Assembly (NCBI GenBank): GCA_943735955.1
Contig: OX030966.1
Span: forward strand, 1,777,518-1,841,517
DNA length: 64,000 nt
Reading direction: 5' to 3'
Source: Piscicola geometra
Taxonomy: Eukaryota; Annelida; Clitellata; Hirudinida; Piscicolidae
The notes under the pieces are model-generated. The model was not told the origin of the DNA and did not search any database. It worked only from the letters and a program-made list of their open reading frames with translations. Positions within the stretch are counted from its first letter, which is position 1. Each line of letters opens with the position of its first letter. This document shows positions 14,301 to 25,800 of this stretch, one piece after another. The position numbers and the translations under genes were made by a program.

Positions 14301-17300
14301 CCCACACTCCATGACCACCCACACTCCATGACCACCCACACCCCATAACCACCCACACTCCATGACCACCCACACCCCATGACCACCCACACTCCATGAC
14401 CACCCACACACCATGACCACCCACACCCCATGACCACTTACAACCCCATGACCACCCACACCCCATGACCACCCACACCCCATGACCACCCACACACCAT
14501 GACCACCCACACACCATGACCACCCACACTCCATGACCACCCACACCCCATGACCACCCACACCCCATGACCACCCACACCCCATGACCACCCACACCCC
14601 ATGACAACCCACACCTCATGACCACCCACACCCCATGACCACCCACACTCCATGACCACCCACACACCATGACCACCCACACCCCATGACCACCCACACT
14701 CCATGACCACCCACACACCATGACCACCCACACCCCATGACCACCCACACCCCATGACCACCCACACCCCATGACCACCCACACCCCATGACCACCCACA
14801 CTCCACGACCACCCACACCCCATGACAACCCACACCCCATGACCACCCACACCCCATGACAACCCACACCCCATGACCACCCACACCTCATGACCACCCA
14901 CACACCATGACAACCCACACACCATGACCACCCACACCTCATGACCACCCACACCCCATGACCACCCACACTCCATGAACACCCACACCCCATGACCACC
15001 CACACCCCATGACCACCCACACCCCATGACCACCCACACCCCATGACCACCCACACCCCATGACCACCCACACCCCATGACCACCCACACTCCACGACCA
15101 CCCACACCCCATGACAACCCACACCCCATGACCACCCACACCTCATGACCACCCACACCCCATGACCACCCACACTCCATGACCACCCACACCCCATGAC
15201 CACCCACACTCCATGACCACCCACACCCCATGACCACCCACACTCCACGACCACCCACACCCCATGACAACCCACACCCCATGACCACCCACACCTCATG
15301 ACCACCCACACCCCATGACCACCCACACTCCATGACCACCCACACCCCATGACCACCCACACCCCATGACCACCCACACTCCATGACCACCCACACCCCA
15401 TGACAACCCACACCCCATGACAACCCACACCCCATGACCACCCACACCTCATGACCACCCACACCCCATGACCACTCACACTCCATGACCACTCACACTC
15501 CATGACCACCCACACCCCATGACCACTCACACTCCATGACCACCCACACCCCATGACCACCCACACTCCATGACCACCCACACCCCATGACCACCCACAC
15601 CCCATGACCACCCTCACTCCATGACCACCCACACCCCATGACCACCCACACCCCATGACCACCCACACCCCATGAACACCCACACCCCATGACCACCCTC
15701 ACTCCATGACCACCCACACTCCATGACCACCCACACCCCATGACCACCCACACTCCATGACCACCCTCACCCCATGACCACCCACACCCCATGACCACCC
15801 ACACCCCATGACCACCCTCACTCCATGACCACCCTCACCCCATGACCACCCACACACCATGACCACCCTCACTCCATGACCACCCTCACCCCATGACCAC
15901 CCACACCCCATGACCACCCACACCCCATGACCACCCTCACTCCATGACCACCCTCACCCCATGACCACCCACACACCATGACCACCCTCACTCCATGACC
16001 ACCCTCACACCATAACCACCCCATTACCATCTATTTTCCCCTTATAACTACCCCCCCCCCCTCCCCCATAACCATCAACCCCCTCCCCTAACAAACCACC
16101 CATAACCATCAACCCCCTCCCCTAACAAACCACCCATAACCATCAAACCCTTCCACCCACCCCATGAGCACCCACTAACCCCTTTCACCCTCCCCCCTAA
16201 ACGAACCATGGTCACGCCAAAGGACCACACGTCGCTCCTAATGCCATACTTGGAACGCCCCTCCACCGCTTGTGGGTTGATTCGTTCTGGCTGTGAGGTG
16301 GGAGGGAGGGGGTGGGAAGTGAGTGGTTGTGGTGTAATGGTGAGGGAGGGAGGATGCTGAAGTAGGTGTGATATCGTAAGATTTTGTTGAAGATGGGGAG
16401 GGTTGGTTGCGACGAAGTGAGTTTCAAAGCTAGTTTGATGTTTAACACGCCACTCAGCTCACATACCCCCCTCCCTCCACCCCTCCACCCCCTCAACTTC
16501 TCACCCCTATCAACTCCCCACCCCATCAACTCCCCACCCCCATCAACTCCCCACCCCATCAACTCCCCACCCCCATCAACTCCCCACCCCCATCAACTTC
16601 CCACCCCATCAACTCCCCACCTCATCAACTTCCCACCCCATCAACTCCCCACCCCCATCAACGCACCACCCCCATCAACTCCCCACCCCCATCAACTCCC
16701 CACCCCCATCAACTCCCCACTCCCTCAACGCACCGCCATGTAGGGCTTGCAGCCCACTGCCATGGTGGACACCAGGGAGTTCTTGAGACGACCACAAATG
16801 CCGAAGTCGCAAAGTTTGATGGCGCCCTTGTGATTGACGAGAATGTTCGATGGTTTGACGTCTCTGTGGATGATCTTCAGGTCGCTGTGCAGGTGGTGCA
16901 GTGCTTTGACCACCTTAAGGGGGGGGGGGGGGCAGATGTTGGGTGGGTGGGGGGAAGGATATTAGATGATTGGGGGTTGGTGAATGAAGAGGTGGTTGGT
17001 GAATTTTCTTGAATCACTACTACAATCAAGTTTGGCCACTACCATTAAAAAACATTCACTATCAACTCACCCATCCACCCACCTACCCAACCCCCTCATC
17101 CACCTACTTACTTACCCACAATCAACTCTCAAACCCCCCCCCCCACCCATTCACCCCCTCCCCAACCCCTAAACTCCCCCTACCCCCCTCCTCCCTCCCA
17201 CTCACAGCAGAGGCGATGTGAGTGAGAATGCTCTCTGGTAGCTTTTCCTCGTGCAGTTTTAGCGCCTTGTAAACACTGTCTAATGAAGCGTCCATCAACT

Positions 17301-18289
17301 CCATGCAAATCCAGATCTCCCCCTGTTGTTGTTGTTGTTGTTGTTGTTGTGGTTGTGGTTGTTGTTGGCGTGTTGGTTGTTGTGGTGTGGGTTTATTGTT
17401 GTTGTTGTTGTTGTTGGCGTGTTGGTTGTTGTGTGTGTGGTTGTTGTATGGTGGTGGTGCTAATCGTTTGCGGTGTAGTTGTGTTGTTGTTTGGTTTAGT
17501 GTGGTGTTGTAGTGGTAGTGGTGCAGTTGTGATTTTGTGGTGATCACCATCCATGCAATGGTGTGATGCGGTTGGCATATTGTAATTGACATATTATGGT
17601 TGGCATTTTATGATCACCATATTATGATCACCACATTAGAATATCGTCTATACACGCACACACCTCCCAGAAGAGTGAGCAGTAGAAGAAAACAAGATGG
17701 CGGCACGAGAGGGCACTCATCGAGACGTCCAACTCTCGCAGCAGTCGCTCGTAGTTGCCGTCTTCGCTAGAGACGTTGCTGTAGTGCACTTTCTGTGGTT
17801 TGTTTTGGTTGGTTGGTTGGTTGGTTTGATTGGCTAGTTGGTTGGTTGGTTAGTTGAATTGGTTGGTTGGTGGTAATAGTGGTGGTAACTGGAAATGTTG
17901 CTGTTATTGTTGTTGTTTTGTTTTTGTTGTTGGTAGTGTCATTATCATAGTAACTATCATCATTACAATTATTATCATTATCATCATCACCACCACCATC
18001 ATCATCACCATCATCAACACCATCATCACCACCCCTCACATCATCCTCACCACCTTCACCCACACCACCATCATCACCAACTTCACCCCCATCACCATCA
18101 ACCCCCCTCCTCCCACATCACCATCAACCCCCCTCCTCCCACCACGCACCTTTATAGCCATCTCCAGCTTGGAGGGCATATGCACGGCCTTGTAAACACA
18201 GCCAAACTGCCCCTTGCCCATCAACCTGCCCATCTCAAAATCATCCACCCCCACCATGTACTCCATCCCCCCTACCTTGATCACACTCG
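11365..18289 (-). CDS. MAP2K6: MAP2K3/6-type dual-specificity kinase kinase (8 exons recognised)
   Basis: Family role: phosphorylates the TxY loop of p38-type MAP kinases. Minus-strand exons: 18289-18150, 17792-17664, 17322-17206, 16913-16734, 16290-16207, 12409-12344, 12036-11963, 11602-11365, all phase-consistent. Visible kinase features in order: Gly loop [13 protein letters not shown] lysine, hinge WICMELMD, catalytic [15 protein letters not shown], an activation loop with Ser and Thr four residues apart (SLVST), GCKPYMA then PERINP, SDVWSFG, and the C-lobe HPFI. The motifs WICMELMD and GCKPYMAPERINP fit MKK3/6 better than MKK4 or MKK7. The tail has a Gly/Glu-rich insert from a GGA repeat, then a helix, and ends in TAG. 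The first exon starts in phase 1, so a short upstream coding exon is needed (candidate at 19324-19327). Total about 343 aa, the usual length for the family. Confidence 0.93.
11755..11962. repeat. 16-nt minisatellite next to the MAP2K exon 7 donor
   Basis: Read on the minus strand, the unit is GTGAGGAGGGTGGGTG with small variations, about 12 copies. It starts at the splice donor itself, so each unit repeats the GTGAGG donor sequence. Confidence 0.9.
12515..16020. repeat. 3.5 kb satellite of a 17-nt unit inside a MAP2K intron
   Basis: The plus-strand unit is ACCACCCACACCCCATG with frequent single-base variants (TCC, ACC or TTC at fixed sites), roughly 200 copies. Because 17 is not a multiple of 3, all frames on the minus strand cycle through the same Gly/Val/Trp-rich peptide. 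This produces many long open frames (up to about 400 codons) that are not genes. It fills the intron between exons at 16207 and 12409. Confidence 0.97.
16495..16735. repeat. CATCAACTCCCCACCCC minisatellite, MAP2K intron
   Basis: About 14 copies of a 16-18 nt unit between the exons at 16734 and 16290. The array reaches the exon 4 donor. A weaker related repeat (TAACAAACCACCCATAACC) lies at 16075-16145 beside the exon 5 donor. Confidence 0.9.
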
Positions 18290-18309
18290 CTGTCTTGGGT
18301 ATGATTGGT

Positions 18310-18800
18310 AGTCTGGATGGTTTGGGTGGGTGGGGTGGGTGGGGTGGGTTGGTGGGTGGGTGGGTGGGGTGGGTTGGTGGGTGGGGTGGGTTGGTGGGTG
18401 GGGTAGGTTGATGGGTAGGTGGGTGGGGTGGGTTGGTGAGTGGGTGGGTGAGGTGGGTTGGTGGGTGGGTGGGTGGGGTGAGTTGGTGGGTGGGTGGGTG
18501 GGGTGGGTGGGTGGGTGGGGTGGGTTGGTGAGTGGGTGGGGTGGGTTAGTGGGTGGTTTGGTGGGTGGTTTGGTGGGTGAGAGAAGGTGGAACGGTGGGT
18601 AGGTGGGGTGGGTGGGTGGGGTGGGTTGGTGAGTGGGTGGGTGGGTTGGTGGGTGGGGTGGGTTGGTGAGTGGGTGGGTGGGTTGGTGGGTGGGTGGGGT
18701 GGGTTGGTGGGTGGGTGGGGTGGGTTGGTGGGTGGGTGGGGTGGGTTGGTGGGTGGGTGGGGTGAGTTGATGGGTGGGTGGGGTGGGTTGATGGGTGGGA
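18310..18800. repeat. G-rich TGGGTGGGTGGGGTGGGT minisatellite
   Basis: About 490 bases of GGGTGGG-type repeats on the plus strand, just upstream (for the minus-strand gene) of the first recognised MAP2K exon. Every unit carries G-runs compatible with G-quadruplex formation. The long Pro-Thr frame on the minus strand is a repeat shadow. Confidence 0.93.
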
Positions 18801-19884
18801 ATAGGTGGAGGTGGATGAGTGGGGAGGTGGATAAGTGGGGAAATCAATTGGTGGGTTAGTATTGGGTGGGTGGGTGAGTGGTGGGGAGGGTGTGGATGGG
18901 TGGGGAGTGGTTGGGTGGAGGGGTGGGGATGGGTGGAGATGTAGATGGGTTGTGGATAGAGATAGGTGGAGTGAGAGAGATACGAAGGGGAGAGAAAGGG
19001 GAAGGAAAGAAGGAAGGGAAAGGAAAGAAAGAGTAGATAGGAGAATTGAAAGCCTAAATTGAATTGGTTGAAAGTTATGGAATGAGTTTTATACAATTGA
19101 TAAAGAATAGTTAAAAGATTTAAACTTATTTTATTTTTTTATTTTTAATAATTAAGCGTCACAAGATGTAGTTCTGCTCTCATTCTAACAAAACATTGGT
19201 AAAATATTACTTTAATTATTTATATATGCTTAGAATGATCTACTAAAACATATTTAACTGAAAGCGATTAAGACTTAATCACAAAGCAGTGATGATTAAG
19301 TTAAAATATCATCAGATCCTCACGCATCCATTCTTCAATCTTTGGTCGTCTGCTGTAGATTCAATTATTTTACAATTTCAACTAAAAATTATGGAATGAC
19401 ATTTCTTAAAACAACCATAAACAGCTGTTTTATCAAGCTATTGGAGGTCTTTCTTGAAGGGCTAAAAGTTAACAGTAGAACTAATCTAAGGTACCAGGGA
19501 TGTGTGTTTTGTGGATTTGCTTCCTGTATTGAAATAAACTTAAGAAATCTTTTTATAATAAGAAATAGACAGTATTTTATTCACCATAATAATTAGCCCA
19601 TTTTTATTGATTAAAAGAGAAATATAAATGTTAAAAATCTTTAATTTTTGCGAAATATTTGTATCAAGTTTAATCAAATTAATGATGTGATGTGCCGCTA
19701 TAGATGTGCAGTACAGAAAATTGTGAATCGATATTAAAACTTGAAACTAAAATCATGCAAATTAAACGTAATCAATAGCTGAATTGATTAATTAAACTTA
19801 ATTATTAAACAAAACGTGGAATAGTTGGCGCTACGTAAAGTAACATCTTCCTCATCATCATCATCATCACCACCATCATCCTCA
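18801..19884. other. Spacer between MAP2K and SARA, 3' UTR of SARA
   Basis: G-rich repeat remnants to about 19035, then unique AT-rich sequence. TTTATT (AATAAA on the minus strand) occurs near 19575 and 19603, about 280-310 nt past the SARA stop. No coding exon other than the candidate at 19324-19327. Confidence 0.6.
19324..19327 (-). CDS. Candidate first coding exon of the MAP2K gene (ATG plus one base)
   Basis: On the minus strand ATGC is followed directly by a good donor (GTGAGG). Joining ATG-C to the phase-1 acceptor at 18289 gives M-P-S-V-I-K-V then the kinase, for 343 aa in total. This solves the missing start, but it rests on phase and donor quality only. A more distal N-terminal exon is possible. 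If correct, the protein lacks the basic N-terminal p38-docking motif seen in vertebrate MKK3/6. Confidence 0.35.
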
Positions 19885-22800
19885 TCATAAAAATCCCTCT
19901 TCAATAGAAAACAGAAGTTCTACTAGGGTTTGCGACGAATCGGAGGCAAACGGTGATTGGTGGAGGATGGGAATAAGTAGGTCGTCTAATGAGGTCAAGT
20001 AGGTGGTTGGTTCTTGGGGGAATGAGTTTCCTGAACCCACCTCGTAAGAGATCTTGATGATGATGTGGTGATGATGATGATGATGTGGTGATGATGATGG
20101 TGTGATGTAGTGCAGTGGTGATGTGAAGACGTTCAAATAAATAGTAATAATAATAAAAACCAAACCTGATTGAGGGAAACACTCAGTCTGATCGACCAGA
20201 AGGCAGGAAGTGAGGATGATGATGATGCTGATGATGGCGATGCTGATGATGATGATGGCAATGCTGATGATGATGATGATGCTGATGATGATGGAAATGC
20301 TGATGATGATGATGCTGAGGATGACGATGATGACGAAGAAGAAAAAAGAGTTTTGAGAAGTGGATTGAAGCAAGAGATGAAGGCGTCAGCTGCTTGATGG
20401 CAGAGCAGACGCAGTGGTGGAGGTGGTGGAGTGGTCGCTTTGAGGTAGTAACAAGCCGTCCACACCAACCTCACCCCCCTCTCCACCCCCCTATCCACCC
20501 CCCTATCGACCCTCCCTACACTACTACTACCAGAACCACTCTTGCTTTTACTTCCTCCCCTTAGATTCTTTCCCTCCTTCACACTTCTACCACCACCCCC
20601 ACTACCGTAACTCCCACCCTCTTCCGACCCACCCACCCCTCCATTCACCACCATCTCTCCCTGATATAACGACAGATTCGTGCCGTCTACTGGAGATCTG
20701 ACGCTGGTGTGGTGTTGGTGGATGATTGAATAAATAAAAATAAATATATATAAATATAATAATTGAAAAATAGAAATTGATATTGTAAAAACAACTTTAT
20801 TATTATTATTATTATTGAATTATTGTTAAACGATTATTTATATTATTTATTGAAATTAATACAATGGAATGTAGCGCAACAGCAAAGGTGGAAGACTAAC
20901 TGGGTGGACTTGCTGACGTCATCACGCAACCACTTCACCTCCACCACAGAACCCTCGTCATGTTGTTGTGGTAGCTGTTGTGGTAGTAGTGATTGTTGTT
21001 GTTGTTGTAGTAATGATTGTTGAGGTTGTTGTAGTAGTAGTTGTGGTTGTTGCTTCTCGGATGCACCACATTGAAGTGTCAAATCTTCAGCCGAAGCGAG
21101 AGCTCTTCTGAGTGTCTGCATTGATTTCTCATCGATCGCCACCATCAAGCCGTCCTCCACCACACTCGACCGCACGCCAGCCTTCAGTGCTCCGTTGAAA
21201 ATCACAAATGTCGCACCCGTCACTGTGTGTTTATGTGGATGTGTGCGTTTATGTGGATGTGTGTGTTTATGTGGATGTGTGCGTTTATGTGGATGTGTGT
21301 GTTTATGTGGATGTGTGCGTTTATGTGGATGTGTGTGTTTATGTGGATGTGTGCGTTTATGTGGATGTGTGTGTTTATGTGGATGTGTGCGTTTATGTGG
21401 ATGTGTGCGTTTATATGGATGTGTGCGTTTATGTGGATGTGTGCGTTTATGTGTATGTGTGCGTTTATGTGGATGTGTGCGTTTATGTGTATGTGTGCGT
21501 TTATGTGTGAATACGAAACCCTCATCAACCCACTCCCAAACCACCCCCCACGAAAAAGCACCACAAACCTCTCTTGGGTCGCCCGTTGATGTTGATAGCC
21601 TGCGTCGAGTGCTTTCCATCAAGCCCTTCCACACTCACCAAATGACAGTCCGCTTCCTCACTCACCACCCCTCCTACCGCCAGTATGTGGCCCACACTGC
21701 TCTCCAGCCACTTCTCCACCTGTCGTGGTGGTGGTGATGATGATTAAGGTGGTGGTTATGGTGGTGGTGGTGATGATGGTTTTTGTTGTGATAGTTATCA
21801 TGATGATGATGATGGTATCGTAATAGTGATGTGCTTTTAGAAAATTTGATAGCTTTATAATGCATTATATTCGTAGTGATTTAATCATCATCATCATCAT
21901 CATCATCATCAGCATCCTCATCACCACCTTTCACCACCCACCATCATCATCATCACCTGATGTTTTCTCGATAAAGGAATAAAGATCGAAATCTTCCTGT
22001 CTTCCACGTGAATGAGTAGATCGTCGACGCTAAAAATAGAGTATTGGAAATTCTTGAAGTCTATTAATAGATTCATGATCGTGTGGCAAACGCCGCTGTA
22101 GACTGCACGCCGAGTTGTGGTCGAGAAGAGGGGGCATGGGTAGTCTGTGTGGTGGTGGTGGTGGGTAGTCTGTGTGGTGGTGGTGGTGGTTGGTAGTCTG
22201 TGTGGTGGTGGTGGTGGTGGAGGTCTGTGGGGTGGTGGTGGTGGTGGTGGTGGTGGGTAGTCTGTGTGGTGGTGGTGGGTAGTCTGTGTAGTGGTGGTGG
22301 TGGTGGGTAGTCTGTGTGGTGGTGGTGGTGGTGGAGGTCTGTGGGGTGGTGGTGGTGGTGGTGGGTAGTCTGTGTGGTGGTGGTGGAGATGGGTAGTCTG
22401 TGTGGTGGTGGTGGTGGTGGTGGGTAGTCTGTGTGGTGGTGGTGGGGGTCTGTGTGGTGGTGGTGGGTAGTCTGTGTGGTGGTGGTGGTGGGTAGTCTGA
22501 GTGGTGGTGGTGGTGGGTAGTCTGTGTGGTGGTGGTGGAGGGTAGTCTGTGTGGTGGTGGTGGTGGGTAGTCTGTGTGGTGGTGGTGGTGGGTAGTCTGT
22601 GTGGTGGTGGTGGAGGGTAGTCTGTGTGGTGGTGGTGGTGGGTAGTCTGTGTGGTGGTGGTGGTGGGTAGTCTGTGTGGTGGTGGTGGTGGTGGGTAGTC
22701 TGTGTGGTGGTGGTGGTGGTGGGTAGTCTGTGTGGTGGTGGTGGTGGGTAGTCTGTGTGGTGGTGGTGGTGGGTAGTCTGTGTGGTGGTGGTGGTGGTGG

Positions 22801-25800
22801 TGGGTAGTCTGTGTGGTGGTGGTGGTGGGTAGTCTGTGTGGTGGTGGTGGTGGGTAGTCTGTGTGGGGGTGGTGGTGGGTAGTCTGTGTGGTGGTGGTGG
22901 TGGGTAGTCTGTGTGGGGGTGGTGGTGGGTAGTCTGTGTGGTGGTGGTGGTGGGTAGTCTGTGTGGGGGTGGTGGTGGGTAGTCTGTGTGGTGGTGGTGG
23001 TGGGTAGTCTGTGTGGGGGTGGTGGTGGGTAGTCTGTGTGGTGGTGGTGGTGGTGGTGGGTAGTCTGTGTGGTGGTGGTGGTGGGTAGTCTGTGTGGTGG
23101 TGGTGGTGGGTAGTCTGTGTGGTGGTGGTGGTGGGTAGTCTGTGTGGTGGTGGTGGTGGGTAGTCTGTGTGGTGGTGGTGGTGGGTAGTCTGTGTGGGGG
23201 TGGTGGTGGGTAGTCTGTGTGGTGGTGGTGGTGGGTAGTCTGTGTGGGGGTGGTGGTGGGTAGTCTGTGTGGTGGTGGTGGTGGTGGGTAGTCTGTGTGG
23301 TGGTGGTGGTGGGTAGTCTGTGTGGTGGTGGTGGTGGTGGTGGGTAGTCTGTGTGGTGGTGGTGGTGGTGGGTAGTCTGTGTGGTGGTGGTGGTGGGTAG
23401 TCTGTGTGGTGGTGGTGGTGGTGGGTAGTCTGTGTGGTGGTGGTGGTTGGTAGTCTGTGTGGTGGTGGTGGTGGTGGTGGTGGGTAGTCTGTGTGGTGGT
23501 GGTGGAGGGTAGTCTGTGTGGTGGTGGTGGTGGGTAGTCTGTGTGGTGGTGGTGGTGGTGGGTAGTCTGTGTGGTGGTGGTGGTTGGTAGTCTGTGTGGT
23601 GGTGGTGGTGGTGGTGGTGGGTAGTCTGTGTGGTGGTGGTGGTGGGTAGTCTGTGTGGTGGTGGTGGTGGTGGGTAGTCTGTGTGGTGGTGGTGGAGGTT
23701 AGTCTGTGTGGTGGTGGTGGTGGTGGTGGGTAGTCTGTGTGGTGGTGGTGGTGGGTAGTCTGTGTGGTGGTGGTGGTGGGTAGTCTGTGTGGTGGTAGTG
23801 GTGGGTAGTCTGTGTGGTGGTGGTGGAGGGTAGTCTGTGTGGTGGTGGTGGTGGTGGTGGGTAGTCTGTGTGGTGGTGGTGGTGGTGGTGGGTAGTCTGT
23901 GTGGTGGTGGTGGTGGTGGGTAGTCTGTGTGGTGGTGGTGGAGGGTAGTCTGTGTGGTGGTGGTGGTGGTGGGTAGTCTGTGTGGTGGTGGTGGGTAGTC
24001 TGTGTGGTGGTGGTGGTGGTTGGTAGTCTGTGTGGTGGTGGTGGTGGGTAGTCTGTGTGGTGGTGGTGGTGGTGGGTAGTCTGTGTGGTGGTGGTGGTGG
24101 GTAGTCTGTGTGGTGGTGGGTAGTCTGTGTGGTGGTGGGTAGTCTGTGTGGTGGTGGTGGAGGGTAGTCTGTGTGGTGGTGGTGGTGGGTAGTCTGTGTG
24201 GTGGTGGTGGTGGTGGGTAGTCTGTGTGGTGGTGGTGGTTGGTAGTCTGTGTGGTGGTGGTGGTGGTGGTGGGTAGTCTGTGTGGTGGTGGTGGAGGGTA
24301 GTCTGTGTGGTGGTGGTGGTGGGTAGTCTGTGTGGTGGTGGTGGTGGTGGGTAGTCTGTGTGGTGGTGGTGGTTGGTAGTCTGTGTGGTGGTGGTGGTTG
24401 GTACTCTGTGTGGTGGTGGTGGTGGGTAGTCTGTGTGGTGGTGGTGGTGGGTAGTCTGTGTGGTGGTGGTGGTGGTGGTGGGTAGTCTGTGTGGTGATGG
24501 TGGTGGTGGTGGGTAGTCTGTGTGGTGGTGGTGGTGGTGGTCTGTGTGGTGGTGGTGGTGGTGGGGGTGGTCTGTGTGGTGATAGTGGTGGTGGTGGGTA
24601 GTCTGTGTGGTGGTGGTGGTGGGTAGTCTGTGTAGGGGTGGTGGTGGGTAGTCTGTGTGGGGGTGGTGGTGGTGGTGATGGTGGGGGAGAGGTGGTGGTG
24701 GTGATGGTGGGGGGGGAGGTGGTGGTGGTGGTGAGGGGGGAGAAGGTAGTGGTGGTGGGGGTGGTGGTGGTGGTGGGGGGTGATGGTGGTGGGGAGGAAG
24801 AGGGTGGAGAGGGGAGAGAGGAGGTGAGTGGTTTGAAGAAGAGGAGAAGGAGAATGATGGGAGGTAGCGGAGGGAGTGGTGGTGGATGGTGGCAGTGATA
24901 GGGGTGTGGAAGAAATTAATGAAAAGATATATGAAAAAGTTTGAAAAAAATTAACCAGACGATAAATGGGCGAAAAATGAATGGCAGATAAATTGGATGA
25001 AACTGAATGGCAGATACATCTGAACTCGGCGCCCAGTCTGAGGAGCAGTCTTAGTGGAAGACACCTTGCCCACGTGATCTCGTGATGGAGGATGAGGATG
25101 AGGAAGAAGGTGGGATGAGTGGATGAATGATGCTGCTGCTGCTGCTGATGACGTTGTTGATGATTGGTTGTGGATGAATGCATTGGTGAATTGTTGGATG
25201 AACGCATTGGTGAATTGTTGGATGAATGCATTGGTGAATTGTTGGATGAATGCATTGGTGATGAGGTGTTGAGGGAAGATGGATGGGTGAATGGATGGAT
25301 GGATGGAAGGTTGAGGGTGCATTGGAGGGTGCTTCTAATGGCCATAAAGGCCCTGTCTGCCTTCCATGACGTTCCCAAACTATCATCATGAACAGCGTCA
25401 TCATTATTATAACTACTATTATTATCATTAATGTTGTTGTTGTTGTTGTTGTTGTCAGGAATATTGATTACGTCAATTTCTTTAACGTGTTGTCCTGGAT
25501 AAATGGTGAATTATACACATAGAAACACAAAAACACAAACAAAGAAAATAACACAAACACACAAAAACAAAAACAAAAACAAACAAAAGAACACATAAAC
25601 AAACACACAGACACCTTTCAAGGCAGACTTGTAGACAGACACAATGGTATTTATGACGTCATTCACAAACTCCTCCACCCCCATCATAACGCCATCATCA
25701 CCATCACCATCTTCCCTGCCATCATCATCATTACTACCACCACCCTCCTTCTCCTCCTCCTCCTCCTCCTTCTTATTGACTACTTCCTGATGATGATTCT

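Noticed and set aside
12513..15923. Many long minus-strand open frames (up to about 400 codons) of a [22 protein letters not shown] peptide.
   Set aside because: They are the 17-nt satellite read in all frames. The satellite lies in an intron whose flanking exons join to a normal kinase.
12515..16020. CRISPR-like regular repeat spacing.
   Set aside because: Contiguous tandem repeats with no unique spacers, in an animal genome with spliced genes.
18281..19096. A 271-codon Pro/Thr/His frame on the minus strand overlapping the MAP2K start.
   Set aside because: It is the complement of the GGGTGGG minisatellite. It could not be joined to the kinase in a supported way.
23699..25017. Continuation of a 559-codon frame (His/Thr/Pro/Tyr repeats) after the SARA exon.
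   Set aside because: Only 25494-25018 is conserved. The donor at 25018 joined to 22144 restores the family sequence; the rest is minisatellite.
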